Source: Sialis fuliginosa (taxonomy: Eukaryota > Arthropoda > Insecta > Megaloptera > Sialidae). Taken from it: a DNA stretch of 64,000 nucleotides. The DNA lies in the NCBI GenBank assembly GCA_961205875.1, contig OY540809.1:30826267-30890266 (forward strand), given 5' to 3'. The notes beneath the pieces were generated by a model. It saw only the letters and a program-made list of their open reading frames with translations, was not told where the DNA came from and made no database searches. This document shows, one piece after another, positions 21,203 to 33,576 of this stretch; positions within the stretch are counted from its first letter, which is position 1; every line of letters starts with the position of its first letter. The translations under genes were made by a program, and so were the position numbers.

Positions 21203-22840
21203 CCCCCACATTAGTGTATATCAGAACAAGATATCTTCCTACTACAGAATTGATGTAAAATGTTCAAATTATTATGATATTCCATTAAATATTGAAAAAA
21301 TAATACTTCAACACCATTAAATAGGTATTTAATGTTTTCAGAGACGATTTAAGGAGGAATCCTGGCCCGGGTGCTTCTGTGAAAAATTGTCCTATTTATT
21401 GTAATTATATGCAATTTATACATACTAAGTCCTTAATTTCCAGTCTAAAAACATAGTTTGGTGAATTTTCACAGGGAAATACTTAAGCAGCTACAATAGA
21501 TGGATACATACACACGGTGTAAAAATAGAGGAGCGTAAAATGGATATTAAAAACAATTCATTACATCATTAATAGTAATGTAGACACCGTAATTATTTCA
21601 TACTGTTACATATTTTGTTCAGTTATCTTAATTTTGTATTTTATAAATTTTTCATTGCTAAGGATTTAAAGTTATAATTATGAGACGATACTTCGAAGCT
21701 TGCGCGAATAGCCGTAATGCCAGTAAAGTAAAGTAATCCTAAAGTAAGTAAATAGTGTTCAGTTTCCAAATACATTATCCAATTATGACATTTAAAACAA
21801 CTTAAAGAATTACATTGTACAAGATTTTTGAAGATACTTTTCAGTCTATGGAAAGGGGGTTTAAAAAAATTTTAAATTCAATATCAATATACTGATAATA
21901 GTTTATTTAACTATTTATTATTATATTCTACGTAATTAAATCTATATTTCAGTTCTTAAACTTTTATGTTCGGTATTACAATCTAGCTAACAAATATCTG
22001 CTAGCTTGTAAAACACTTTCAAACGGGGTATCAAACTTATATAACAGTTATCTTGATGTTTTTGACAGATAGTTGCATGCATAGTATATAGGAAAAAACA
22101 TAGGTATGTATGTATTATGTATGTATAAAGCATATTTACTAAAATGTATGTGTCAAAAACTCAAAGAAAACTGTCATATTCAAGGTAGCAAATTTTATTA
22201 GCTAGGCTGTAATACCGGACATTAGAGTTGCAATACAAATTTTATAAATTCGATTTTCCTTCGTGCAATTATTTACACGCAAAAATAGAACTCACAGTTT
22301 TAAATACGAATGTGCGCACATGCTACTAAATAATTGCAGTAACACTTAATTATCGGACGATAGAAATCGCATGTGCGTTCGGGTTTTTAATTGTTGTAAA
22401 AATCGATCGAAAAAAGTTTTTTTACAGTAACTTGAAAATTGTAAAATGTATTTATTAAATGCCCAGTTTCATGAATGAAAAATGTATGGCATCTCATTCC
22501 TTAATATAGTCTTTTTTTAATATTTATTACATTGTCGGAAAAGGTTTTTTGGAAAAATTCAAGACTACCAAATATTTTAATGTAAACTAATTAGTATAGT
22601 TACGTATGGGTATTAGAACAATGTGTTTGAAATTGGCCACAATAAATAGCTGGGCAAGATGAATTTATATAATAATAATAATATTCTTTTTTTTAAATAT
22701 AATATAGATAAATTCAGAAAAACAATTCTGGTTATTTTTACCGGACGATTTAAAAAAAAAAGAACTAGATTTTAAAATGTTTGCATATCGAAATGAGACC
22801 TGCTTACATGTCTATATGATGATATGTACGTGATTCGGCT
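21203..22840. other. Intergenic stretch, nothing recognised
   Basis: No gene is supported. There is a short AAGATACTTTTCAGTCTATGG block near 21831 that also occurs near 5123 (TTACTTTTCAGTCTATGG), so a fragment of the AACGGCCAAGTGC-type repeat may be present. Confidence 0.4.
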
Positions 22841-22842
22841 TA

Positions 22843-23671
22843 CACAGTAAAAAAATTTGTGTAAAATCAACACAATCCTAGTGTTAGAATCCGTCAACAC
22901 AATTTTAGTGTTAATTTTCAACACAAAAAATAGTGTTGAATTTTTAACACAAATATTGTGTCAAAATTAACATTAATTTTGTGTCGACTGTATCTAACAC
23001 TAGAATTGTGTTGATTTTACATAAAATAAGTGTTAACTCATTTATTATTTGAGTTTGAATATAAAGGTTAGGGAATTAATTAAGAATAAATAAATTTTTC
23101 ATGCTTATGAAGAAAATTAGTTTATTTCATTTCTTTAAATTGTTCAAAGTCTGTAATTTTTAATAACTATTATAAATTGTATCGTTAAATAACAATTTAT
23201 GTAGCAAATTTCTTATAAGAAAGTGAGGTTAGTTGAGCATTTTATATGATTATAAATACAGTAAACTTTTACTTACTTTAATTAATATCAATTTTACTTT
23301 TTTTTATTCAGAACAATCTGGTTTTTTTTATCAAATATATTTAAATAAACTTTTTTTCATAAAATTTAACACTATAATTTATACGCCCGAGTGGTTAAGT
23401 AGCTGTCCGGTAAAACAATGCGTTTGGCGCGTAAACTGAAGAAAGGACGCGCCAACAACACAAACTTAGTGTTAATATTTCCCGCTTGACACTAATTTTG
23501 TGTCATTTTATCTAGTAACACACAAAAAGTGTTAATATCGTGAAAACAACACTATTTTCATGTTAAAATTCAGGTAACACAAAAAAAGTGTCAAATTAAC
23601 ACACAAAAATCAACACACAATTTTTCAACACAGACCGTTTTTGACGCAAATACACAATATTTTTTACTGTG
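22843..23671. mobile_element. TA-flanked MITE with CACAGTAAAAAA ends
   Basis: The ends read TACACAGTAAAAAA and TTTTTTACTGTGTA, so a CACAGTAAA TIR is flanked by TA on both sides, as in Tc1/mariner-type insertions. Both subterminal zones (22860-23030 and 23460-23620) are filled with short AACACAA...TTGTGTT/GTGTTAA repeats in alternating orientation. The interior is AT-rich; a GC-rich block with GGCGCG...CGCGCC lies at 23425-23455. No transposase is present. Confidence 0.85.
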
Positions 23672-23673
23672 TA

Positions 23674-24768
23674 CATTTAAAATTTTGATTAATTTTTTTT
23701 CTCAGATGAGACGACATCCAAGACTTTTATAACGAAATGTTTCATCCGGTAAATTTTTAAGCCGCTCTTGTAAAAATATAAACCGGTTTCGAAATTTCTT
23801 TTAAATTTTCAAAGACTGATATAAAACACAGATAAAGATTGCAGGAGAAATAAAGCAAAGGATCAGTTTTCTTCAGTTTTTGAGATTTAGTGAAAATTGT
23901 GCCAGGTCATGTCTGTCCTACATGACAGACGTGGATCTTCTAGACCAGTGATTGCCAAACTTTGTACCACAAAAAATTAAAAAAGGTATATATTAAATAT
24001 ATTATTATAAAATTAGCAAAACGTTTTTAAATTGTGTTGGAATTTTTATTTGTTGTGCTGCGAAATAAATCTTCCCCGCCTAGTGTGTCATAAGATAAAA
24101 TATTTAGTTGCGCGGACATTTTTCTAGACCCTGCAAAAAATTTGTTAACTTATAAATTTTAAATGATTACTCATTACGTTAAATAGCTATCATTATTTCA
24201 ACTTCCTTGTTGTTATCCTCTTACTAAAATTAAGGTGTAATAGATTTGTAGATAAGAAACCCCCAGCGCAGGAACAAAGTTTATTCTTACCTATTTTTTT
24301 GTGGATAATCTTATAGATGCATCACTCTTAATTTTAATTATTAAAGTTCATACATTGATTTTCATATTATTAAACGTATACACACATAAACTTCCTTTAT
24401 AATTAAATTTCGTTAGTGTAAGTATACTGGAAGTTATAATAAAATTGACAATACATCATGAAAGTTTTAACAGCTTCATCTCGCGTCAAAATTTTAATAT
24501 AGATATACCGTTTTAAGTAAAGGTGGTGCACGTCTGAACATATCTGTTCAAATGTCAGTGGAATATATCACGTAACGAACAAGTGTACTGCAAATTAATA
24601 ATAACTTTCTGTTGTTGCGATATAAAATAGTTTATATAAATGTGACAGTTATAAAACTCATGACATATATATAAATAACAGTACTTATGTAGTTTAAATT
24701 AAAAGTAAGAGACATTGATTCTATCTATAGCCTAAAATATTGACTATATGAAAACAACTTTTTTTTTT
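23674..24768. other. Intergenic stretch, nothing recognised
   Basis: AT-rich, no gene supported. 23940-24100 contains CCAGTGATTGCCAAACTTTG, which resembles the terminal sequence of some hAT elements, but I found no partner end. Confidence 0.4.
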
Positions 24769-25655
24769 AACTTCCCAATTGGAAGTTATTGTAATCGGTC
24801 AGAAAATCAAAAACAAAAATTTCAACAAATTTATGTTTTAAGGTCACTATAGTATATTTACACTATTTTTAGAAAGATGTCTGTGTGTATGTGTGTGTGT
24901 ATGTACGAACGTATGTGCGTGTCATTTTTTACGTTCACGAAATCTCGCAAATGAAAAAAGCTATTGACTTCGTTGGGGTGCCAATCGAAGCGTCTTGACG
25001 TAAATATGATCTGAAAGAAATAATTTTTCGAAATTCAACCTCAAAGGGGGTAAAAAGTACAGTTTTTTTGGTCGGATTTTCTTGAAACAGCATTAGCATA
25101 TTATCTACAATACAAATAATGAAAAATATATTTCAGTATTTTTTTTGTTAATTCAACCCCTAAGGGGGTAAAAAGTGGTGTAAAGTTTTTTTTTGGTCGG
25201 ATTTACTTGAAACTTAACATAAATATTCTACAATACAAATAATGAAAAATGTATTTCAGTATTTTTTTTGTTATACTTGCCTAAACAGCCATAGAAAGGA
25301 TGAAAGGTGAAAACCACCCTCAAAATTTGAATTTTAAATACTAATAAATAAGTCTACAATTCATATTGCCTTGTGAGCAACTGCAATTAAATTTAAATTG
25401 TCAGACTAGTTACGTTTTATAAAACAAATGCAATTTAATTCTAATTGGCAAATTAGTTATTCTAAAAATGTGTGTTATATTATTGACATTAGGATATTAG
25501 AAAACTAATATTCATAATACAAAGGTGAGTTTTATTTCTGACCAATTCCATTTAAATTTTTCATATACATAATATTCACATAAACTATACGGAAACAATA
25601 AATAATCAGTATTCAAGTATTTATAATCATACCGTGTTGGGAAGTTGATTGTGTG
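24769..25655 (+). mobile_element. Repeat with AACTTCCCAA ends, copy 1
   Basis: Starts AACTTCCCAATTGGAAGTTA and ends near GTTGGGAAGTTGATTGTGTG, so short TIRs (AACTTCCCAA) bound about 880 bp. The interior has a GT-rich stretch at 24886-24925 and a doubled block (GGGTAAAAAGT and ACTTGAAA...AATGAAAAA occur twice, at 25045-25140 and 25165-25265). An inverted relative lies at 39827-40492. No ORF. Confidence 0.7.
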
Positions 25656-25723
25656 GACCTAAAGGGTCTCACCCCACCCCAAGCTTGTTTTATTTAAAGT
25701 CGTACTTCAGACATATGACAATA

Positions 25724-27436
25724 GGGGCATTTCACGTGAAGCGGGCAACGAAAAAAAAGTGAGGTTCTGAAATTCGTTCATATTAGGCATATTTGTTGTA
25801 CTTCTAGAGGATATGAACATGTACACATAATATTTTTTTTATTTGAGGTTTAGTTGTCAAATTATGGGATTCTAAAGATTGACCTGATTGACAGAAGGGT
25901 TTTTTTAGAATTTTTTTTTCATATTGACGCCATTCTTAATAAATTAATAAATGTAGTATTTTGAATCGAAAATTTACTATTCTTTTTGATTTTTAAATCA
26001 GATTCCAAATTTGAACATTTTTTCTAGTGTTAAACCGGAAGTAAATATTTCAAATAAAATTTTTAATAACTTCGACCATTTTAATTTCAATTTTTTTTAC
26101 TTCAAAATAAAGCTTAATATATATAAATTTTACCATAAATAGTTCAGAATGGGATCTAAATTAGTTTAGGAGATACATTAATTAGAGTACGTACATGTCG
26201 CACTAAGCGAGATACCTGTAGCCTAATCATTTTAGATTTTTTCACGAAAAAAACTGCCGAATTGAAACTTTTGACACAGTTGTGTGTCCCCGGCGGAGTA
26301 TAAATTAATTACCGGAAGTATCCGCCATCTTGGATTTTGTGTTTTTGTCGATTTGAACGCGTATTTTGCATTTCTCGATAAAAAGGTTACCTAATAACAA
26401 TTTTGTAGAGAATTTAATTCTTTGCAATCTTTATATAGTCAATATTGTTGAAAAAAAATTATTTATTGCTAATAATAAGCAAAAAATGTTAAAAATTAGA
26501 AGAGTGGCGCAGTTTTTTCAATGTTTGTGCCATTTTTGTACAAAAGCTGTTGGAAATTGAGTCCTCTACAACTTTGTCATTTAAATATGCCACTTATTTT
26601 CAATAAAAATGGCACAAAAATTGAAAACTGCGCACTCTTCTAATTTTTAACATTTTTTGCTTATTATTAGAAATAAATAATTTTTTTTCAACAGTACTGA
26701 CAATATAAAGATTGCAGAGAATTAAATTCTCTACAAAATTATTATTAATCTTTTTATCGAGAAATGCAAAATACGCGTTCAAATCGACAAAAACACAAAA
26801 TCCAAGATGGCGGATACTTCCGGTAATTAATTTATGGGCAAGAATGTGATTTCAACATCTACTCCGCCGGGGACACACAACTGCGTCAAAAGTTTCAATT
26901 CGGCAGTTTTTTTCGTGAAAAAATCTAAAATGATTAGGCTACAGGTATCTCGCTTAGTGCGACTTGTACGTACTCTAATTAATGTATCTCCTAAACTAAT
27001 TTAGATCCCATTCTGAACTATTTATGGTAAAATTTATATATATTAAGCTTTATTTTGAAGTAAAAAAATTGAAATTAAAATGGTCGAAGTTATTAAAAAT
27101 TTTATTTGAAATATTTACTTCCGGTTTAACACTAGAAAAAATGTTCAAATTTGGAATCTGATTTAAAAATCAAAAAGAACAGTAAATTTTCGATTCAAAA
27201 TACTACATTTATTAATTTATTAAGAATGGCGTCAATATGAAAAAAAAATTCTAAAAAAAACCCTTCTGTCAATCAGGTCAATCTTTAGAATCCCATAATT
27301 TGACAACTAAACCTCAAATAAAAAAAATATTATGTGTACATGTTCATATCCTCTAGAAGTACAACAAATATGCCTAATATGAACGAATTTCAGAACCTCA
27401 CTTTTTTTTCGTTGTCCGCTTCACGTGAAATACCCC
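25724..27436. mobile_element. Near-perfect 1.7-kb palindromic fold-back element
   Basis: The left arm (about 25724-26580) is matched along its whole length by the right arm (about 26581-27436). Ends are GGGGCATTTCACGTGAAGCG and its complement. Arms look well above 90 % identical. The main difference is an insertion of about 30 bp in the right arm near 26833-26860 (ATGGGCAAGAATGTGATT). The loop is a few bases around 26585. Flanks AATA on both sides may be a 4-bp TSD. The 60-65 codon frames at 26366 and 26600 are mirror images of each other and not genes. Confidence 0.9.
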
Positions 27437-28814
27437 AATATTGAAATGTTTTGGTAACAAATACATATATTTGCTTTAATATGACATTATGTTATATTTT
27501 CTACGTCAGTGGTGAGAGTTATAAATACGTTTATTCTAATTTCTACAACGGCTTCCTCTTGACACAACGCTATGTTACGAAAAATGCAAACGGTATAATT
27601 TACAGATTTGTTCGCGTAAAACTCGATAGAGCGCTACAGTGGTCTCACTTGAAACAAAGACTATTGCTGTCAGAGCTCTAGATCAACATCACAAAGTGTC
27701 CGACAGTTTGAAAGTGTAATGTTTGTACAGTGGCGTAGTAGATAATAGTAATACTTAAATTGTTCTTTCATGTTCATTTTTAGCCAGATCTGATGAATCA
27801 ATTTTTAATATTTTGTAAAAAAATCTACATAAAATTTTGTTATATTATAAAAATTATCTAAATAGAAACATATATATTTATAAAAAAGGTAATTTTTAAG
27901 TGTACTTTTTCCCTGTTTGTAGGATATTATAAAGGGACCACGGTTGGCTCAGGCTTGCCCCAATGCTAACCAACACTGGGTTAAGATACAAATGATAACT
28001 TCGTTCAAAACTCGGTCAAGATTTGTCGACCAAGGTTTTTCGTACCAAGGCTGGCTCAATGTTGGCTTAATCTAGGGGTAAAATATAGGTGATCGAAGTT
28101 TAGTACCTGAAGGTTGGCCTAGACTGGAACCAATATCAAGAAAGCAACACTGGCAACCCAATATTGGGCCAAGCTTTGGCCCATCGTAAAGGTACATGGG
28201 TATTGCGAGAATTATTATAAAAAAAAATCTTATTTTTATTATTGGTTCTAAAAAAATAGTATGAGTCATAAACTATCTGAGTAATTTCGATCAACAATAG
28301 CAATACAAAAGAGAACAATTACTGTCTAATTAGAAAGAATTGATAAAAAGTGTCACAGCAATAAGTATAAGTGATACAAATTACCAATAATCCTTTCTTC
28401 TCCGGCACTAATGTTCCACACATCATTGATAATTTTCTTAGTTTCTTTTTACACATCAATGTCCACAATTTTATCCATTGACGTGCAAAATCATTTTCTT
28501 ATACAACCGTATTAAAGTCTGGTGGAAAAACGAAACTTAGAGCTCTAATCTTTCTTACGTTTTTTATATCCTTTACTTCTTCTCTTTTGTTAGTTTTCAA
28601 CAAACTCTGTCCACTAAATTGTCTTTGTTGATTTAGTTCTTGTGGTCGGTTCGTTTTGTATGTTAGTGTTTCTGTTAGATGAGATTTTAACTTTAAATAG
28701 GCTTTACGAAAATTGATGTATAGGCTAGTATCCCCTGATCGGCTTCTTACTTTAAATAATAAATGTATGTACATTTACATACTTATGTTAAATCAAATTG
28801 TGTTGTTTTTCTGG
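27437..28814. other. Intergenic stretch
   Basis: No supported gene. The frame at 27451-27681 (76 codons) has no recognisable domain. The region includes the TTGGC-rich block at 27930-28205. Overlapping minus-strand frames at 28072-28774 look random. Confidence 0.4.
27930..28205. repeat. TTGGCY-rich block, possible MITE
   Basis: Contains many short copies of (G)GTTGGCYYA and its complement: CGGTTGGCTCAGGCTTG, ACCAACACTGG, AAGGCTGGCTCAATGTTGGC, GGTTGGCCTAG, AATATTGGGCCAAG and CTTTGGCCCA. Approximate outer ends are GGGACCACGG and, reversed, CCCATGTACC. The repeats suggest a MITE with subterminal motifs, but ends are not defined. Confidence 0.45.
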
Positions 28815-29446
28815 ATTGTTCTACAGGGTCATTTTTTATTTTAAATTATTTGGGGGTGTGTTCTGAGTACTACATTAAGTTAGCGCGGTCTACGACCTTG
28901 AGCGTAATCTGCCATAAACGCGAAAACTTTAAAAGTAATTATCTCGTGAACTGTTTATCGTACCATAAAATTTGTCTAACCCTTTTTATTCATCAGAGTC
29001 GAATCTACAATTTTTTTTAATGGTTTAGTTCTCTATCTTCAATTTGTGACGAGATATAATGCAATAGAGTTGACAAAAATACATTTTTTGCATTTATTTC
29101 GTAAAAAAGCGATTATATTAAAAAACTTGAATGATAATCTTTTAGAACTCTCAATTTGCAATATTTTTTTCATCATCATTTTTTGTTAACTCTTTTGCAT
29201 TATATTTCGTCACCAATTGAAGATAAAGAACTGAACCTGTGAACAAATTTGTAGATTCGACTTTGTTGAACAAAAAAGGTTATGATAAATTTTATCATAA
29301 GATGAACAGTTTATGAGATAATTATTTTTAAAGTTTTCGCGTTTGTGACGGATTACGCTCAAGGTCATAGACCGCACCAACTTAATGTAGTACTTAGAAC
29401 ACATCCCCCAACAATTTAAAAAAAAAAATTGACTCGGTAGAACAAT
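28815..29446. mobile_element. Fold-back element with ATTGTTCTAC ends
   Basis: The ends are ATTGTTCTACAGGGTCA and, reversed, ATTGTTCTACCGAGTCA. The arms pair for about 300 bp, including GTACTACATTAAGTT, GACCTTGAGCGTAATC and the CAATTTGTGACGAGATATAA block. The loop is near 29125. Frames at 28763 and 29210 encode the same peptide from each arm and are not genes. Confidence 0.85.
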
Positions 29447-29825
29447 GTCTTATAAACCACTATTTTTTACAATTTGATTGGGGTATGGGTATGTACATAT
29501 ATTAGAAGATATGACAATTTTTTTCGCGCGGAACGAGTTATTATTTTTTTATTGAATAAACGTATCTGTGGAGTTAGATAGGAAATTTGCATTGCACTGA
29601 TAATATTCTTTGAATTTAATATAATTGTTTTGGCAAGAAAATTTAAATTCTCACTATTGGATAAAAATATCTGTCATGGCAGCCACGGGACTTTCTTATA
29701 CGTAATCGTGACAGTGAACAGTGTACGTACTGACAAACTAATAAAAGATAAAATAAAATGAATGGGACATAAAGTATAGATAATATTATTATAACATTAT
29801 GTACCATATGATTTTTTTTAACGTG

Positions 29826-30250
29826 TTAACCGAAAACGGATGTTTACTCTTGTCAATTTTTGAATTTTCGAACTATGTATTTTTGAAATAAGAAAAAAAT
29901 GTTCGAGATAAAAAATATCAAGTATATTATAGGTACATTTTTTACCAACATTTATGATTTAGTCAGAAAGTATTTGTTTTAATAATTATTAAGACTCGCC
30001 CACACTGTCCACTCTCAGTATTAGATATTTCTTCTCTGTTATGAATCATTTGAATTATAATTAAAAAAATTTTTTTCTTAAATTTGTTTTTTCGAAAAAA
30101 TGAATAGAACATAAATTATAGATTACATTATACATTACATTACTTACAATTTTTAACTTGATCATCTTTCTCTAATTCACTATTTCAAAGTAATTCGAAA
30201 AATTCAAAAATTGACGTAGGTAAACATCCGTATCCGGTTGAAAGATCGTT
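29826..30250. repeat. Inverted repeat (arms ~65 bp)
   Basis: The left arm has AACGGATGTTTACTCTTGTC then AATTTTTGAATTTTCGAA. The right arm, reversed, has ACGGATGTTTACCTACGTC then the same A/T block. Probably an old fold-back element, ends not resolved. Confidence 0.6.
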
Positions 30251-31098
30251 TTCAAAAATAAGACGTTTTCTTCTTAGACAAAAAATAATCTTAAATATAA
30301 AATTTCACCCTTCTACAATTTGTTGTATTTGAGTTACAGCGCTTACAGACAGACAGACACACAGACATCATGACGAAAATAGTCAAAATGGATTCAGGGA
30401 AGGTCAAAATGGATAATTTCATCAAAATCCGGATTTCGAAAAAATTGACTTCACTATACTTACTTATGTTATATTATTGTATATTTCATATACATGGTAT
30501 AAGAAAGTAAAAATGGTATATTTGATTAAATTGCAAGTATTGAAAATGGTCGCGTAAATTATAGGAATAAATTGAAAAATAAATAAAATGAACACGAAAT
30601 AAAGGTAGGTATGTATTTGGTAATACACAAAATATACGATAACAATATAGAAAGCGAGTCTTGTGGGCGAGTTATTTAATTGCTGACTTAATTTTTCCAT
30701 AGCATGTCAAGTGTTCTTTTCGTTAACGCGACGTACAAAGTGCAAAATATTACACGTGTTGAATTATTTTCCAATTTCTTAATACCTACGTGCATTAGAG
30801 CACGCTACGTAAATTCTTTCATGTTTTTATCTTTTCGTTGCTAATGTTTTTGATCATTTGAATAATAATTATGTAGGTAGTTATGAAAAAAAATATTGGT
30901 TTTTTAAATTGGTTTTTATCTATTGATATCCGTTGTAAAATATTTTTTAGAAAAGCGACAATCAATTTAAAATATAATAATAGTTATCAGATATTGATTG
31001 TTTAAGATTTAAGCTTCCCCTTCTCTATCGGGTGTCTCTGTAATAACTTTCTCCAACTATCACCTGACTAAATACTACACGAAAAACCCAATCCTTCT

Positions 31099-31152
31099 AC
31101 TGAGCTGTTGGAAAAGGGATATTCCAGCCGACAAGAAGTAGAATAAGAAAAA
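31099..31152 (+). repeat. Dispersed GAGCTGTTRGAAAAGG motif, copy 5
   Basis: It reads CTGAGCTGTTGGAAAAGGGA then TATTCCAGCCGACAAGAAGT, with an AAG-rich end (31135-31152). It agrees with the other four copies. Confidence 0.6.
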
Positions 31153-31391
31153 GGTAATTTAAATTAATTGAAAAAGGGTAATTTGGTTATATACATCTAT
31201 TAATGAAAACAAACATATTTTTGACGTTACATGTAGTTTACAACAAATAAATATGCAATAAGTGAACATTATTAATCATTTTGACAAGCAAGTCTCTTAG
31301 GCCGCTATTACTACTTCAAAGAAATAAGTCTAAATCTGTCAAAAAATATGATCAAATACTCGTATAGAAGACTGTCGGTCACAGAATATTA

Positions 31392-31884
31392 TTAGGTCGT
31401 CAAATATGAAATTTGTAGAAAAAAAGTTTGTTAATGTTTTATAAATACAAGGAATAGTTTTATTCATCAAAGTATGCACCTATAAGGTCAATACACTTTT
31501 GCCATTTCAACAGTAGCTTGTTCAGTGTTCAGTCCAGTGGTGTAAAAGCCTAGTAATCGAGAGTCAATGAAATCTTGGAAGGTCTGTTTTACAACATTGT
31601 CAGAATTATTGTTTTCCTATTAAAAATGGTGAATGATGGAAAACTTCCAGCTCCAACTCCTGTAGTTTTTCAACTGTTATTTGTGCATTATGCGGTCTAC
31701 CGTTGTCGTGCAATAGAATAGGAGTCGATCGGTTGACCAATCTAGGTTGTTTTTCTGCAAGTTTTTGGATAATTTGGTTCAGCTTGTTGCAGTATACTTT
31801 TGCGCTAGACTATCAAACACTCATCGTCAGCTTTTGATGAATATTGCGCTTTGGGCTGTGTTTTGCTGGTTCGTTCTTGTCCAG
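31392..31884 (-). pseudogene. mariner transposase, C-terminal two-thirds of the catalytic region, broken
   Basis: The minus strand encodes, with stops and frameshifts, RWLDKNEPAKHSPK, YCNKLNQIIQKLAEKQPRL, LLHDNGRPHNA and KWQKCIDLIGAYFDE. These follow the order of mariner-family transposases. HDN is the second catalytic aspartate block, and WQKCID near the C-terminus is typical. The usual WxxxG block after PK is disrupted by stops. The left edge has a mariner-like TIR (TTAGGTCGTCAAATATGAAA at 31392) preceded by TA. The preceding part of the gene lies at 34965-35012, on the other side of a 3-kb insertion. Not functional. Confidence 0.85.
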
Positions 31885-32332
31885 CCACCGTAGTGCCGGA
31901 GCTTGAGGGGGGGGGGGGAAACTGCCCCCCCCCCATAATATTTAGTGAGGGAAATGACTTCTTTTTGCCCCCCCCCCCAATTTTTTTATTTATCCTGTTT
32001 TTTAGGGCGGGTTTGAAGCCACGTGTAATTATAAAAATCTAGTTTTTGTACACTAAACTCTTAAATTTTCTTTCTGATAAAAAATGAACTTTTTTAATTT
32101 CAATGCAGAATAATGCAACAACAAATATTTCGACGCAAATAACTCGATCAAATATGGTCGTAAAGTAATACAAAAAAAATTAAATTGAAGAGAAAAGTAT
32201 GCTCTACAAACATCCTTTATTTGATTTGACCGAAAAAAATTCTCAAGTCCTGTAGAGCCTCTCAAAATTGACATACATTTAAAAAAAATTTTTTCGGCGT
32301 TTCATCTTCAAAAAAGAGGTTATCCTTAAGGA

Positions 32333-33510
32333 CAAGCTTGTCCAGCTCGCGGCCCGCAAGGATCTTTGGTGCAGCCCTCATCGGATATTTTTTTAAAGTA
32401 GATAATATCGATTGACAACTTATTTAAAAAATACATTAAAACGATTTTAAAATAAAAACAAATTTGAATATTTCGTAATATTAACATAATACAATTTATA
32501 TAATTTCACAGCTAATTTTTCCTTATTACTATTCCTACATTATTTTATACAAAATAATGAATGGCACATAGCTAAACAATTTCTACGTTTTAAAAAATGA
32601 AAAAAAATGTTTTTTGGAATAAAAAAGGTATCTGAATTGGAAGTTCCAAATTGGTTGGCAGATTTAGCTTTTAAAACTAAAATAAAAACTTAAAAAAAAG
32701 AAATAAACAGACTTTAAAAAAAACTTAAAAACATTTAAAAGTATACCTAATAATAAATTTAACAGTTTTTGAAGTCAGTTCTCTTTTTCCTTTACTAAAA
32801 AAATTCTAGTTGGCTTGACACCGATTTCAAAAACTGTTAAATTAAATTATTAGGTATACTTTTAAAGGTTTTTTTAAGTCGGTTTTTTTTTCATAAAAAG
32901 TTTTTTTATTTTTCTCGTTTGAATGGCGTATCTTCAAAGTCCATAATCAGATTCTGATAAAATTTATATGGGACCTTCAGGAGTTTCAAACAAACAAAAA
33001 TCGTCCAAATCGGTGCATATTGGTCGGTATTATGCCGGGAGTATAGATAAAAAATATATGTATATAGCCTAATTGAGAAGCTATAGTAGAAATTTCAGAA
33101 TGAAAATAATAGCTTAAGTCTGTTAAGTCATTTTATAGCTCATTCTGAACAAAACAACACTGGTAGTTAGGGTAGGCGAATCTGGCCCTCCTCGGGGGCG
33201 CCAAGCTTAAGTCGGCAAAATGGGTTTGAACAACATTATCAGGATTAAAAAGTGACACGAGGAATAAAAAAGTCTTCAAAATTTAAAATATGGCGCAAAA
33301 GTAAGTTTGATGACAACGAAAAAAAGGGTATCTAATTACAACAGGTGGGCGCTATTTTTAGTGTTCGGAGGCGCAGCGACCCTACGCTACGTCACTGTTT
33401 CTGAATAGTTTTTTTTCTCGTATGAAGCACACAAAAATTGTATATGCGGCCCTTGGTAGATTGGGTTTGTGCTATGCGGCCCAGAAGGTTCAAAAGGCTG
33501 GACATCTATA
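32333..33510. mobile_element. hAT-type element, 1.2 kb, perfect 8-bp TSD
   Basis: Flanked by CTTAAGGA (32325-32332 and 33511-33518). The ends contain TTGTCCAGCTCGCGGCCCGC and, reversed, GATGTCCAGCCTTTTGAACC then TTCTGGGCCGC. TGTCCAGC...GGCCGC near the tip is typical of hAT superfamily ends. No transposase is present. Internally there is an imperfect palindrome at 32700-32890 (TATACCTAATAATAAATTTA against its complement) and a TCGTCCAAATCGGTGCATAT block. Confidence 0.9.
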
Positions 33511-33576
33511 CTTAAGGATATTAAAATTTTCAACAAATGATTCGAACACTAGAATGTATTTTAAAATTACTTTTTA

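Larger units (their letters stand above)
29447..31390. other. Intergenic stretch with one fold-back remnant
   Basis: No gene is supported. It holds an inverted repeat at 29826-30250, a GACAGACAGACACACAGACA block (30351) typical of interspersed repeat tails, and the dispersed motif at 31099-31152. Confidence 0.45.

Noticed and set aside
23383-23455. GCCCGAGTGGTTAAGTAGC looked like the 5' half of a tRNA (D-arm).
   Set aside because: No B box or pairing acceptor stem follows; the GC-rich GGCGCG/CGCGCC pair forms a different small hairpin.
26366-26782. Two opposite-strand frames with the same peptide (NNFVENLILCNLYIVN).
   Set aside because: They are mirror translations of the two arms of a palindrome, not a conserved gene pair.
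27451-27681. 76-codon frame in relatively repeat-free sequence.
   Set aside because: Length is within chance expectation and no domain or family is recognisable.
31851-32042. Frame encoding GGGGNCPPP and PPPPIF stretches.
   Set aside because: It is produced by poly-G and poly-C runs at the tip of a DNA element.
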